The position numbers were made by a program, and so were the translations under genes. DNA of 64,000 nt from Polynucleobacter sp. es-MAR-4 (GTDB lineage: Bacteria > Pseudomonadota > Gammaproteobacteria > Burkholderiales > Burkholderiaceae). Positions 1 to 8,708 of this stretch are shown in pieces. The stretch spans positions 930,001 through 994,000 of the forward strand of contig NZ_JACVPF010000001.1 in NCBI RefSeq assembly GCF_018882055.1, read 5' to 3'. A model generated the notes under the pieces. The model was given only the letters and a program-made list of their open reading frames with translations, did no database searches and was not told the DNA's origin. Positions within the stretch are counted from its first letter, which is position 1, and the number at the start of each line of letters is the position of its first letter.

Positions 1-305
1 AAATGACTCAATGCGTGGGTCACTTCACCGAGATCAGCCATCCCATTCAGATCTCGATAGGCAACCCAAAGCATGAGACGTTGTCTTGCTAACCTTAGAT
101 CGGCCATAAACTGAGCCTCGTCTTGCTCTGGAGCCCCCAGAGCTTCCTGACAAGGTCTTAATAAACCCCGAATTCCTGCGACATCGACTTTAGAAGCGCC
201 TTGGGACCGGAGCCAATCCACCCATTCAGGGCGAGAATGGAGCCAACGCTGAGCGTAGCTAGAGTGCTGCTTTAGAAATTCAATTTGGTCAGGAAAATTG
301 CTCAT
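1..305 (-). CDS. glnE: Glutamine synthetase adenylyltransferase GlnE, N-terminal part
   Basis: The minus-strand frame opens with ATG at 305 and runs off the left edge without a stop, giving about 101 residues. The translation begins MSNFPDQIEFLKQH and contains LRLARQRLMLWVAYRDLNGM, which resembles the LR..R...L..IA.RDL.G start of the GlnE nucleotidyltransferase region. GlnE adds and removes AMP on glutamine synthetase in response to nitrogen status. A GGAG sequence lies just before the ATG on the minus strand. It is divergent from yhdP. The catalytic domains are outside the window, so the call rests on this short segment. Confidence 0.72.
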   Translation of the reverse strand, partial: MSNFPDQIEFLKQHSSYAQRWLHSRPEWVDWLRSQGASKVDVAGIRGLLRPCQEALGAPEQDEAQFMADLRLARQRLMLWVAYRDLNGMADLGEVTHALSH

Positions 306-347
306 TTCTCCATCTTAATCCGACTCCAAACTCAAACTCGCAGAAGC

Positions 348-377
348 TTGGCGATAGCCCAATAGCTGACGGATAAT
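348..377 (+). promoter_or_regulatory. Candidate sigma-70 promoter of yhdP
   Basis: TTGGCG at 348-353 and GATAAT at 372-377 are separated by 18 bases. The -10 hexamer ends seven bases before the yhdP ATG at 385, so transcription would start at or within a base or two of the start codon. No Shine-Dalgarno sequence is evident, so the message may be leaderless. This is inferred from motif positions only. Confidence 0.4.
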
Positions 378-384
378 AGAGCCT

Positions 385-3300
385 ATGCTTCGAAACATTA
401 TCCGGACTCGCCTGCAGAGCGTGCTTCAAAAACGTCCTCCAGGTTCTGGCGGTCGTTGGCGCAAACGCGCCCTGATTCTTGCCGGTTTTACTGCAGCTTT
501 TTTTGTACTTGGCCACCTTGGAGTGCGCTTTGTTTTATGGCCTCAGATTGAGAAATCTAAGCCCGCTTTAGAGCGCTTAATGAGCGCTCGCTTGGGCACC
601 AATGTCACGATGGATGCAGTGCAAGTTTCCTGGACCGGAATTCGCCCCAGCTTCGCAATTGAAGGCTTACGCTTTAATAATGAAAGCACCCCTACCCAAG
701 CCTTAGTTGTTAAAAGCATCAAAGGGCAGCTCAGCTGGATATCTTTTTACCATTTAGCACCCTACTTTCACGAGATCACATTTGATCAGATTCAACTGTA
801 CGCACAAAGAGATGCAAAAGGCATTGTCTCTATTGCTGGAATTCCGATTCACAGCAGCGGGGATAATTTTGCAACTGAGAACTGGCTGCTTGCTCGAAAC
901 GATATTCAAATTAACAATGCCCAAATTTTTTGGGAAGACCAACAGGGTCGAAATTTAAAGACCTCGATTGAGGTTCAAAGCCTTCACATCAGCAATGGTA
1001 TGCGCAGTCATGAGGCTCAATTAGTCGCTCAAACTCCCTGGAGTCCAAATCCAATTAAGCTCCAAGCCGACTTTGTACATCATCTTGGTGGGCAAGCAGG
1101 CGATTGGCGCGATTGGGTAGGAAAATTTTCATGGGACTTTGCTGAACTCAAGCTCAATCAAATTGCCAAAGATCTCAGCCTGCCACTCCATGATCTCGAT
1201 GGCAATATCAACTCTAAGGGTAGCCTAAAGCTCGACGGTGGCAAGGCAAATGGTGGACAAATGTCTTTGGTAGCCGACAATCTCCGGCTACAGTTAAATA
1301 AAGGTGAGGAGCCCGTTGAATTTGGCAGACTGGAAACCGATCTTGTTCAAGAGACGGATGGCGGCCTCAATTCCATTACAACAAAAACCTTGTCTTGGCG
1401 TAGTATCGACAGCCCCAGCAATGCACCCCTGGATAAATTAAGCCCAATTACTTTCCGCTGGCGTCCACCAAAAGATGGTGGTGAGATTAAAGAGTTTGGC
1501 TTCTCCTCGCCAAAAATACAGGTAGAAGATATTGCACTCTTTGCACTCAATCTTCCTTTGCCGAAAAAAATTCATCAGTGGATTAAGATTTCTGAGGCGG
1601 ATGGTGAACTACAGAATTTAGATATGAATTGGTCCGAAAGCCAATCTGCTCTATCAGCTCTACCAATACCGGGAAATTGGTTTTCTTCTAATAAGCTCGA
1701 TTTCACAATCAGTGCAAAGCTCAATGACATTAGCTTTACCGGGGTCAACAAATCAATGCCCTCGGCCTCGCATTTGTCCGGCAACTTAGTCAGCAATCAG
1801 AAGCAAGGTAACTTCACACTAAATTCCAGCAATCTTGAATTGGAGATGAATGATTTCTTGTCTGATCCCGAGATTCAATTAGATCGCGCAAGAGGTGAGA
1901 TTAGCTGGTCCAAACAAAAAGGTGGTTGGCAAATTAATGCCAAGAAAATGCAGCTCAGTAACCCCGAAATCACGACCAACTTTGATCTGAGCTATTTGAT
2001 TGGCGCCCCCAACCAACCTGATCAAATGACGCTGGACATGGAATTCGTTAAGGCTAAATTAGCAACAGCGCATCGCTATCTTCCGGTTGGGATGGATAAG
2101 GATAGCCGCCTATACCTAAGCAAAGCTTTTGAGTCTGGTGAAATTCAAAACGGCTCCCTCCGCATTAAAGGGGACCCTGATCAAGTACCTTTCCCCACAG
2201 GAACAACTGGCGAACTTGCCCTCAATTTGCCTTTCTCAAAGGCCACCTTTAAGCCAGCCCCCTTACTCCCCAAAAGCCAAGGGGTTTGGCAGGCATTCAG
2301 TAATGTCAGCGGCAATATTCAAATGAAGCAAGCGATTCTGAATGTGAATGTTGATAAAGCAAACTATAAAAAAGTCGCGCTTACGAATGTCAAATCACAA
2401 ATACCCAACCTCAGCGCTAAAAACCTGACTCTACTTATTGGAGGCTCAGTTGATGGTGATGGCTCCGAAATCCTCGAATATGTATTCACATCACCAGTAG
2501 GCTTACAACAAGCCAATCTAGCTAAGAATCTCACCTTAAAGGGTCCAGTTAGCCTGGGTCTTGATCTAAAGATTCCACTATCTGGAAGTGATGATGTGAA
2601 CTTTGATGCAAAAATTACCCTTCCGGGAAATCAGGTGCAATGGGGAGAAGTTCCTCCGCTTGAAAACCTCAAGGGCAAAGTGCGCATTACTGAAGTCAAT
2701 CCCGAGTTTGAAGATGTTACGGCAAACTTTTTGGGGGGAGCCTTTAAGATCACGAGCGCACCCTCTGCAACTGGAAATACTAGTTTCAACATTGGGGGGG
2801 ACATCAATGCCAGCTTCATTAAAGATTATGTTTCAGGAAATCTAAAATCTCGCGCCCATCCAGCGTTGCTGAGTGCAATGAGTGGATCAGCTAAATATGA
2901 AGGCTTGATCAACTTTAATAAAGCAGGAAGTCAAACCAGTCTAAAGTTTGATTTACGAAATTGGGCCAGCTCCGCCCCTGCTCCCGCAAAGAAATCAGCA
3001 GGAGCTCCGATGTTTGGTGAGTTCAATGTAAAAACTTACCCAGTAAGCAAAAATAATCTAATGCGTGCTGATTGGTCTGGAAAATTGGGGGATCAATATT
3101 TCATTCAAGGCAACCTGAATTCCGCCAATGAAGTAAAAAATGCATTAGGGGTGGGATCGCCAATACCATTACCTCAAAAAGGCACTTCACTTCACCTAAC
3201 AAGCAACGAACTCAATCTTGATCAATGGGTAGAGTTTTTGGGGGCAGGAAAACCCCAAACCAAGTCTAGCGACATCAAACGGTCAGATACCCCAGAAGAA

Positions 3301-4554
3301 GATATACAGATCTCCGCTCAAGTTAATAAATTAATTGCCCTAGATCGAGATTGGACCGAAGTAAGCTTGCAGTCCCAGAAAAAGAACATGATCTGGCAAC
3401 TACGTTTAAATGCACCCCAAATTGCTGGTCAAGTTCAATGGCACCCTACCAGCAGCGATCACCCGAGCGGGCTGATTGCTGGAAGACTTTCGCGCCTAAA
3501 GGTGCCAGACCAACGTCCATCGCCAGACGCTCCTGCCAAAGATGATGGTCCTCAAAAAATATCCTCTCTAAAAGTCCCAGTCAGTCCAAATGCTATTCCC
3601 AGTCTAGATTTGGCGATTGATGATTTAAGCTGGACAAGGGCAAAACTCGGTGCAGCGAAGATTAAATCCAGAACTAGTCAGGACCTGATGAAGGTCGAGT
3701 CTATTCAGATTAACAATCCTCAAGGTAACTCGACAATTAAAGGGCAATGGAATGCGCGCACTCCAAATGCTGCCGAGCAAAGCGCCGTCTCAGTAGATAT
3801 GAATATCAAAGATGCAGGCCAGATTATTGCGCACTGGAGTAATGCCAAATCTGTAGAGGGGGGAGAGGGAAAACTAAACGCCTCTCTCTCATGGTCTGGG
3901 CCGCTCTTTGCTCCTGACTTCGGCTCTCTTACCGGTGACGTCAGCCTTGATCTTGCCAAAGGTCGTTTGCTTGAAGTCAACAGTGATGGAGCAAAATTAC
4001 TTGATGTTTTGAGTCTGCAAAGTTTGTTTAGATTTGCAACTCTGGACTTAAAAGGCAGTCTAGGAAATCTAGCCACTAAAGGCACCCCATTTAATTCCAT
4101 TACTAGTAATTTTGAAATTACTCAAGGCATCGCGCAAACAAAACAGTTCACTATGATTCTCGATCAAGCCCGTGTGGCGATGACAGGGCAAATTAATGTG
4201 CCCAAAGAAACTCAAGATTTACGCATTACTATTTTCCCAACAATTGATGCCACAGCTGGCTCGCTGGCTGCATTTATGATTAATCCCATCATCGGCCTAG
4301 GGGCCGTCGTAGGCCAATACCTTATTACCAATCAAATAAACCGCAGCATGCAAAGTGATTATTTAATTCAGGGGTCTTGGGAAAATCCTGAAGTGATACC
4401 CCTCGATCAGAAGGGTCAACCACTTGATGCAAAAACCTTAGAGACGATTCGCACTAAAAATCTATTAAAAGAACAAACTAAACCAGACTCACCCAATTCT
4501 GCTCCTGCAAACCCACCTACAAACCAAAACAATGCCACCCAAAGTCCAGGCTAA
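385..4554 (+). CDS. yhdP: YhdP family AsmA-like envelope protein
   Basis: A 1389-residue protein with one N-terminal membrane segment (about residues 28-52, ALILAGFTAAFFVLGHLGVR) followed by a very long, beta-rich region of the DUF3971/AsmA-like type. The C-terminal AsmA-like part includes a hydrophobic stretch (FMINPIIGLGAVVGQYLITN) and ends in a Pro/Asn-rich tail. YhdP proteins are inner-membrane-anchored bridges implicated in moving phospholipid to the outer membrane. Length is close to the family (about 1270 in E. coli). The downstream amidase and tldD match the order seen in relatives, and the three genes are probably co-transcribed. It starts at the first ATG, with a promoter immediately upstream. 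Confidence 0.88.
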   Translation: MLRNIIRTRLQSVLQKRPPGSGGRWRKRALILAGFTAAFFVLGHLGVRFVLWPQIEKSKPALERLMSARLGTNVTMDAVQVSWTGIRPSFAIEGLRFNNESTPTQALVVKSIKGQLSWISFYHLAPYFHEITFDQIQLYAQRDAKGIVSIAGIPIHSSGDNFATENWLLARNDIQINNAQIFWEDQQGRNLKTSIEVQSLHISNGMRSHEAQLVAQTPWSPNPIKLQADFVHHLGGQAGDWRDWVGKFSWDFAELKLNQIAKDLSLPLHDLDGNINSKGSLKLDGGKANGGQMSLVADNLRLQLNKGEEPVEFGRLETDLVQETDGGLNSITTKTLSWRSIDSPSNAPLDKLSPITFRWRPPKDGGEIKEFGFSSPKIQVEDIALFALNLPLPKKIHQWIKISEADGELQNLDMNWSESQSALSALPIPGNWFSSNKLDFTISAKLNDISFTGVNKSMPSASHLSGNLVSNQKQGNFTLNSSNLELEMNDFLSDPEIQLDRARGEISWSKQKGGWQINAKKMQLSNPEITTNFDLSYLIGAPNQPDQMTLDMEFVKAKLATAHRYLPVGMDKDSRLYLSKAFESGEIQNGSLRIKGDPDQVPFPTGTTGELALNLPFSKATFKPAPLLPKSQGVWQAFSNVSGNIQMKQAILNVNVDKANYKKVALTNVKSQIPNLSAKNLTLLIGGSVDGDGSEILEYVFTSPVGLQQANLAKNLTLKGPVSLGLDLKIPLSGSDDVNFDAKITLPGNQVQWGEVPPLENLKGKVRITEVNPEFEDVTANFLGGAFKITSAPSATGNTSFNIGGDINASFIKDYVSGNLKSRAHPALLSAMSGSAKYEGLINFNKAGSQTSLKFDLRNWASSAPAPAKKSAGAPMFGEFNVKTYPVSKNNLMRADWSGKLGDQYFIQGNLNSANEVKNALGVGSPIPLPQKGTSLHLTSNELNLDQWVEFLGAGKPQTKSSDIKRSDTPEEDIQISAQVNKLIALDRDWTEVSLQSQKKNMIWQLRLNAPQIAGQVQWHPTSSDHPSGLIAGRLSRLKVPDQRPSPDAPAKDDGPQKISSLKVPVSPNAIPSLDLAIDDLSWTRAKLGAAKIKSRTSQDLMKVESIQINNPQGNSTIKGQWNARTPNAAEQSAVSVDMNIKDAGQIIAHWSNAKSVEGGEGKLNASLSWSGPLFAPDFGSLTGDVSLDLAKGRLLEVNSDGAKLLDVLSLQSLFRFATLDLKGSLGNLATKGTPFNSITSNFEITQGIAQTKQFTMILDQARVAMTGQINVPKETQDLRITIFPTIDATAGSLAAFMINPIIGLGAVVGQYLITNQINRSMQSDYLIQGSWENPEVIPLDQKGQPLDAKTLETIRTKNLLKEQTKPDSPNSAPANPPTNQNNATQSPG

Positions 4555-4564
4555 ATAAATAGAT

Positions 4565-5392
4565 ATGCCCAGCAATAATTCTGAATTTAATATGGCATCG
4601 ATACAGATGGTATCGACCCCTAACCTCAATGAAAATCTTGAGACTGCTGCACGCTTGATTAAAGCTGCTGCGAATTGTGGCGCTCAAATTGCAGTTCTGC
4701 CGGAATATTTTTGTTTAATGGGATTGAAAGATACCGACAAGGTAAATGTACGAGAGGCACCTGGATCCGGCCCGATTCAAGAACGGATAGCTGCAATGGC
4801 AGAAGAAAATTGTATTTATCTGGTTGCTGGCAGTATTCCTTTAGAAGCAAAAGAGTCCAATAAGGTGCTCAATACCTCTCTGGTGTTTGATCCATTGGGT
4901 CAGCAAATCGCTCGCTACGACAAAATGCATTTATTTGGCTTTCAAACCGAAACGGAACGTTACGAAGAATCTGAAACTATTGCGGCTGGCAGTCAACCGG
5001 GTCAGTTCACCATCAACACCAATGGTATCGATTGGGCCTTTGGCTTAAGCATTTGTTATGACTTACGTTTTCCAGAGTTATATCGCGCTCTCGGGCAAGT
5101 GGATTGCCACATTATTCCAGCTGCATTTACTTACACCACAGGTAAGGACCATTGGGAAATCCTGCTACGCGCTCGCGCTATTGAAAACCAATGCTATGTC
5201 TTGGCTTCGGCCCAAGGTGGACTTCATCTAAATCAACGTCGCACCTGGGGTCAGAGCATGCTAATTGATCCTTGGGGTGAGATATTGAGCAATCTTTCTG
5301 AAGGCGAAGGCTTTATTCAAGGCACACTCAGCAAAGATAAATTAAAAGAGGTACGCTCTAAGCTACCCGCACTAAAACACCGCAGGCTTTAA
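4565..5392 (+). CDS. Carbon-nitrogen hydrolase, Nit1-type amidase
   Basis: A 275-residue nitrilase-superfamily enzyme. The catalytic triad is visible as Glu47 (LPEYF), Lys120 (YDKMHLF) and Cys164 (SICYDLRFPE). The YDKMHLFGF and CYDLRFPELYR signatures are those of the Nit1/NitFhit branch, whose members act as deaminated-glutathione amidase or omega-amidase. The exact substrate cannot be read from the sequence. The gene lies 10 bases after yhdP and 24 before tldD, so it is likely in the same operon. The protein should be cytosolic; no signal peptide is seen. Confidence 0.85.
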   Translation: MPSNNSEFNMASIQMVSTPNLNENLETAARLIKAAANCGAQIAVLPEYFCLMGLKDTDKVNVREAPGSGPIQERIAAMAEENCIYLVAGSIPLEAKESNKVLNTSLVFDPLGQQIARYDKMHLFGFQTETERYEESETIAAGSQPGQFTINTNGIDWAFGLSICYDLRFPELYRALGQVDCHIIPAAFTYTTGKDHWEILLRARAIENQCYVLASAQGGLHLNQRRTWGQSMLIDPWGEILSNLSEGEGFIQGTLSKDKLKEVRSKLPALKHRRL

Positions 5393-5416
5393 TACAGAAA
5401 GTTCAGCAAAATTAAG

Positions 5417-6907
5417 ATGAGAGCACCAGAAGCATTATTTCCGAGTGATTGGACGAAGCCTAAAAAGCAGGCCGACCTTCTTAAGCTGGCCAAATCTATT
5501 CTGCTTGAGCCAACCGGTCTTTCTGAGCAAGATTTACATCACACCTTTGGCAATATGTTTACGCACCAGCTAGACGATGCCGATCTTTACTTCCAGCACA
5601 CCCGTAGTGAGAGTTGGAGCCTGGAGGAAGGCATTGTGAAATCCGGTAGCTTTAGCATTGATCAAGGTGTTGGAGTGCGCGCAATTTATGGTGATAAAAC
5701 CGCCTTTGCTTACTCTGACGAAATTAATTTAGAAGCTCTCAACAAGGCGGCTAAATCTACCCGTGTGATTGGGCCTCAAGGCGGTACACGTGCTGTTGCG
5801 AGCAAAATATTTACACCCGTATCCAATGAACTCTACTCAGATTTAAATCCCTTAGATTCACTGTCACCACAAGAAAAGATTGCCTTACTTGAAGGCATTG
5901 AGCGTCGCGCAAAAGCCCGTGATCCCCGCATCATTCAAGTGATGGCTAGCTTGGCTGGTGAGTTTGATGTGGTGCTTGTAGTTCGAGCTGATGGCTTATT
6001 AGCGGCCGACGTGCGCCCTCTAGTACGAGTATCAGTGCATGTGATCGCCGAACAAAATGGCCGTCGCGAATCTGGATCCTCGGGTGGTGGTGCTCGTCAT
6101 GATTACCATTACTTCAATACAGAACTCATCAATCAATATGTTGATGAGGCTGTGGATGGCGCACTGATTAACTTAGACTCTCGCCCTGCTCCTGCCGGCC
6201 CAATGACAGTAGTTATGGGGCCTGGATGGCCAGGAGTGTTATTACATGAAGCGGTAGGTCATGGCCTTGAAGGCGACTTTAATCGCAAGGGCTCATCTGC
6301 TTTTGCAGGTTGTATCGGGCAGCGCGTTGCCGCTAAAGGCGTCACCGTGGTCGATGACGGAACACTTTCCGGTCGTCGGGGCTCGCTCAATATTGATGAT
6401 GAGGGCACGCCTACCCAGTGCACCACCCTGATTGAAGATGGTATTTTGAAGGGATATATTCAGGACAGCCTGAATGCCCGACTAATGAATATGCCTCTTA
6501 CCGGAAATGGTCGACGCGAAAGCTTTGCCTCACTACCCATGCCCCGCATGACGAATACTTACATGCTAGCCGGCAAGGATGATCCCCAAGAGATCGTCGC
6601 CAGCATTAAGCGCGGTCTTTATGCGGTGAACTTTGGGGGTGGTCAAGTCGACATTACAAGCGGTAAATTTGTCTTTTCAGCTTCCGAAGCCTATTGGGTG
6701 GAAAACGGCAAAATTCAATACCCCGTCAAAGGCGCGACCATCATTGGCAGCGGTCCTGAGTCCTTAAAACAGGTTTCCATGATCGGAAATGACCTGAAAT
6801 TAGACGGTGGCATTGGGGTTTGTGGCAAAGAAGGACAGAGCGTTCCAGTGGGTGTTGGACAGCCAACTTTACGTATTGACAGCCTGACTGTCGGGGGAAC
6901 CGCTTAA
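5417..6907 (+). CDS. tldD: Metalloprotease TldD
   Basis: A 496-residue TldD/PmbA family protein. The HExxxH zinc-binding motif is at residues 277-282 (HEAVGHGLEGDF) and the C-terminal half has the family's glycine-rich strands (SGKFVFSASEAYWVENG, GVCGKEGQSVPVGVGQPTLR). TldD works with TldE/PmbA as a heterodimeric protease that unfolds and degrades small or modified peptides, for example in microcin maturation. A partner PmbA gene is not in the window. Length is normal (E. coli 481). It is the third gene of the yhdP group. Confidence 0.93.
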   Translation: MRAPEALFPSDWTKPKKQADLLKLAKSILLEPTGLSEQDLHHTFGNMFTHQLDDADLYFQHTRSESWSLEEGIVKSGSFSIDQGVGVRAIYGDKTAFAYSDEINLEALNKAAKSTRVIGPQGGTRAVASKIFTPVSNELYSDLNPLDSLSPQEKIALLEGIERRAKARDPRIIQVMASLAGEFDVVLVVRADGLLAADVRPLVRVSVHVIAEQNGRRESGSSGGGARHDYHYFNTELINQYVDEAVDGALINLDSRPAPAGPMTVVMGPGWPGVLLHEAVGHGLEGDFNRKGSSAFAGCIGQRVAAKGVTVVDDGTLSGRRGSLNIDDEGTPTQCTTLIEDGILKGYIQDSLNARLMNMPLTGNGRRESFASLPMPRMTNTYMLAGKDDPQEIVASIKRGLYAVNFGGGQVDITSGKFVFSASEAYWVENGKIQYPVKGATIIGSGPESLKQVSMIGNDLKLDGGIGVCGKEGQSVPVGVGQPTLRIDSLTVGGTA

Positions 6908-6928
6908 TACGGCTTAAAATAGCCGTAT
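6907..6928 (+). promoter_or_regulatory. Inverted repeat spanning the aroG start codon
   Basis: ATACGGCT at 6907-6914 and AGCCGTAT at 6921-6928 form a perfect 8-bp inverted repeat around TAAAAT. It includes the last base of the tldD stop and the first two bases of the aroG ATG at 6927. As RNA it could hide the start codon. Alternatively, TAAAAT at 6915-6920 could be a -10 element six bases before the ATG, making a leaderless transcript. The sequence cannot decide between these. Confidence 0.4.
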
Positions 6929-8051
6929 GAGCCAACAAAACACCAATCCCGCAAACTGGTACGCTGCCGTTGATAAAACGTCAGATACGGATGATCAACG
7001 CATTCATAACATTACTGTTCTGCCACCACCAGAGCATTTGATTCGCTTCTTTCCGATCTCAGGAACTCCAACCGAAGCCCTGATCAGCAAAACTCGTAAA
7101 AAGATTCGCGACATCATTCATGGAAAAGATGATCGCCTACTCGTCATCATCGGACCTTGCTCGATTCACGATCCCCGTGCAGCAGTAGAGTACTGCCAAC
7201 GACTGCTCGCAGAGCGCGATCGTTTTTCTGGTGAACTCGAAATTGTGATGCGCGTCTATTTTGAAAAACCACGCACAACTGTGGGTTGGAAGGGTTTAAT
7301 TAACGACCCATACTTAGACGAGAGCTATCGCATTGAAGAGGGTCTACGCATTGCTCGTCAAGTGTTGATGGAAATCAACCGTCTCGGCATGCCTGCGGGT
7401 AGCGAATTCTTGGACGTTATCTCTCCGCAATATATTGCCGACCTCATTTCTTGGGGCGCTATTGGAGCACGAACAACAGAAAGTCAAGTTCATCGCGAAC
7501 TCGCTTCAGGCCTCTCCGCACCAATCGGATTTAAGAACGGCACTGATGGCAATATCAAAATTGCTACCGATGCTATTCAAGCAGCCAGCCGCCCACACCA
7601 TTTCTTATCAGTACATAAGAATGGTCAAGTTTCTATCGTGGAAACTAAAGGCAACAAAGACTGTCACGTTATTTTGCGTGGCGGCAAAGAGCCTAACTAT
7701 GAAGCTCAATATGTACAGGCAGCCTGCTCGGAGCTAGAAGCAGCAAAGCTTCCAGCCAGCTTGATGGTTGACTTATCACATGCAAACTCCAGCAAAAAAC
7801 ATGAGCGTCAAATTGTGGTGGCGGAAAATATTGCCGAGCAAATTGAATCTGGCTCAAATCAAATTTTTGGTGTGATGATCGAGAGCCACTTGAATGATGG
7901 CGCTCAGAAGTTCTCACCTGGAAAAGATGATCCGAGCAAACTGGAGTATGGCAAAAGCATTACTGATGCCTGCATTAACTGGGAAGACTCAGTTAATGTA
8001 TTGCAACGCTTAGCTTTGGCTGTAAAGAACCGCAGAAAAGCAAAGAAATAA
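6927..8051 (+). CDS. aroG: 3-deoxy-7-phosphoheptulonate (DAHP) synthase, class I
   Basis: A 374-residue class I (AroF/G/H type) DAHP synthase that condenses phosphoenolpyruvate and erythrose 4-phosphate in the first step of the shikimate pathway. Recognisable blocks are LLVIIGPCSIHDPRAAVEYC, RVYFEKPRTTVGWKGLINDP, SPQYIADLISWGAIGARTTES and the metal-binding DLSHANSSKKHERQ near the C-terminus. The N-terminal extension typical of feedback-regulated enzymes is present, but which aromatic amino acid inhibits it cannot be told. It starts 20 bases after tldD inside an inverted repeat and is followed by a strong terminator. Confidence 0.93.
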   Translation: MSQQNTNPANWYAAVDKTSDTDDQRIHNITVLPPPEHLIRFFPISGTPTEALISKTRKKIRDIIHGKDDRLLVIIGPCSIHDPRAAVEYCQRLLAERDRFSGELEIVMRVYFEKPRTTVGWKGLINDPYLDESYRIEEGLRIARQVLMEINRLGMPAGSEFLDVISPQYIADLISWGAIGARTTESQVHRELASGLSAPIGFKNGTDGNIKIATDAIQAASRPHHFLSVHKNGQVSIVETKGNKDCHVILRGGKEPNYEAQYVQAACSELEAAKLPASLMVDLSHANSSKKHERQIVVAENIAEQIESGSNQIFGVMIESHLNDGAQKFSPGKDDPSKLEYGKSITDACINWEDSVNVLQRLALAVKNRRKAKK

Positions 8052-8091
8052 GAAGTTGTGAAATAAAGCGAGGTTGCTTTATTGAATACAA

Positions 8092-8122
8092 AAGAGACTA
8101 ATTTATTTAGTCTCTTTTTTTT
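8092..8122. terminator. Bidirectional intrinsic terminator between aroG and the adenosyltransferase gene
   Basis: AAGAGACTAA (8092-8101) and TTAGTCTCTT (8107-8116) form a perfect 10-bp stem with a five-base loop, followed by a run of T to 8122. The A-rich left flank gives a weaker T run on the other strand. The stop codon of the minus-strand adenosyltransferase gene (8103-8105) sits in the loop, so both convergent genes share this hairpin. Confidence 0.88.
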
Positions 8123-8672
8123 CGTGCTTCCAAAGAACGTCTTGACCACCGGCTGCACGATTGAGTACGCGTGCTAATACAAACAAGAGATCGGATAAGC
8201 GATTGACGTATTGACGCGGAGCGTCGTACAAAGGCTCTTCCCAACCCAAACGCACGATCGAGCGCTCGGCACGCCTGCAAACTGTTCTGCATACGTGGGC
8301 CTGAGCAGCAGCACGCGTTCCACCCGGGAGAATAAATTCAGTGAGAGGCGGCAAAGTCGCATTGTATTTTTCAAGCCAGACATCAAGTTGGGCGACATGC
8401 TCTGGTTTGAGCAAGGTGTAATTAGGAATACAAAGTTCACCACCCAAATCAAATAAATCATGCTGCACTTGCAAAAATAAAGTTTTTAACTCCTCAGCAA
8501 GACTCTCTGGGATCGATTCAGTCATCAAAACACCGATTTCGGAGTTCAATTCATCCACATCGCCCATAGCGCAAATGCGCAAATGATCTTTTTCTACTCG
8601 GCTTCCATCACCAAGCCCGGTCATGCCCGCATCACCAGTTCTGGTGGCTATTTTTGAAAGTCGATTTCCCAT
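8103..8672 (-). CDS. PduO-type cob(I)alamin adenosyltransferase
   Basis: A 189-residue protein starting MGNRLSKIATRTGDAGMTGLG, the ATP-binding signature of PduO/MMAB-type corrinoid adenosyltransferases (TRTGDxGxTxL). Later blocks VDELNSEIGVL, LPGGTRAAAQAHVCRTVCRRAER and YVNRLSDLLFVLARVLN also fit. It transfers the adenosyl group of ATP to cob(I)alamin. A longer reading frame reaches 8801, but ATG at 8672 gives the family's usual N-terminus and has a TATAAT hexamer seven bases upstream. It is divergent from glcD with only 18 bases between the first ATGs. Confidence 0.92.
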   Translation of the reverse strand: MGNRLSKIATRTGDAGMTGLGDGSRVEKDHLRICAMGDVDELNSEIGVLMTESIPESLAEELKTLFLQVQHDLFDLGGELCIPNYTLLKPEHVAQLDVWLEKYNATLPPLTEFILPGGTRAAAQAHVCRTVCRRAERSIVRLGWEEPLYDAPRQYVNRLSDLLFVLARVLNRAAGGQDVLWKHEKKETK

Positions 8673-8708
8673 AAAACTAATTATAGGTAAATGGCTAAAA
8701 TGATTCCT
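8673..8708. promoter_or_regulatory. Overlapping divergent promoter region, adenosyltransferase / glcD
   Basis: On the minus strand TATAAT occurs seven bases before the adenosyltransferase ATG (8672). On the plus strand TAAAAT at 8696-8701 lies seven bases before ATG 8709, an internal in-frame Met of glcD. No clear -35 boxes are seen. The arrangement implies very short or absent 5' leaders on both sides and casts doubt on the first glcD ATG at 8691. Confidence 0.4.

Noticed and set aside
3720-4100. 126-codon minus-strand frame inside yhdP
   Set aside because: Antisense to the conserved AsmA-like region of yhdP and without homology that I recognise.
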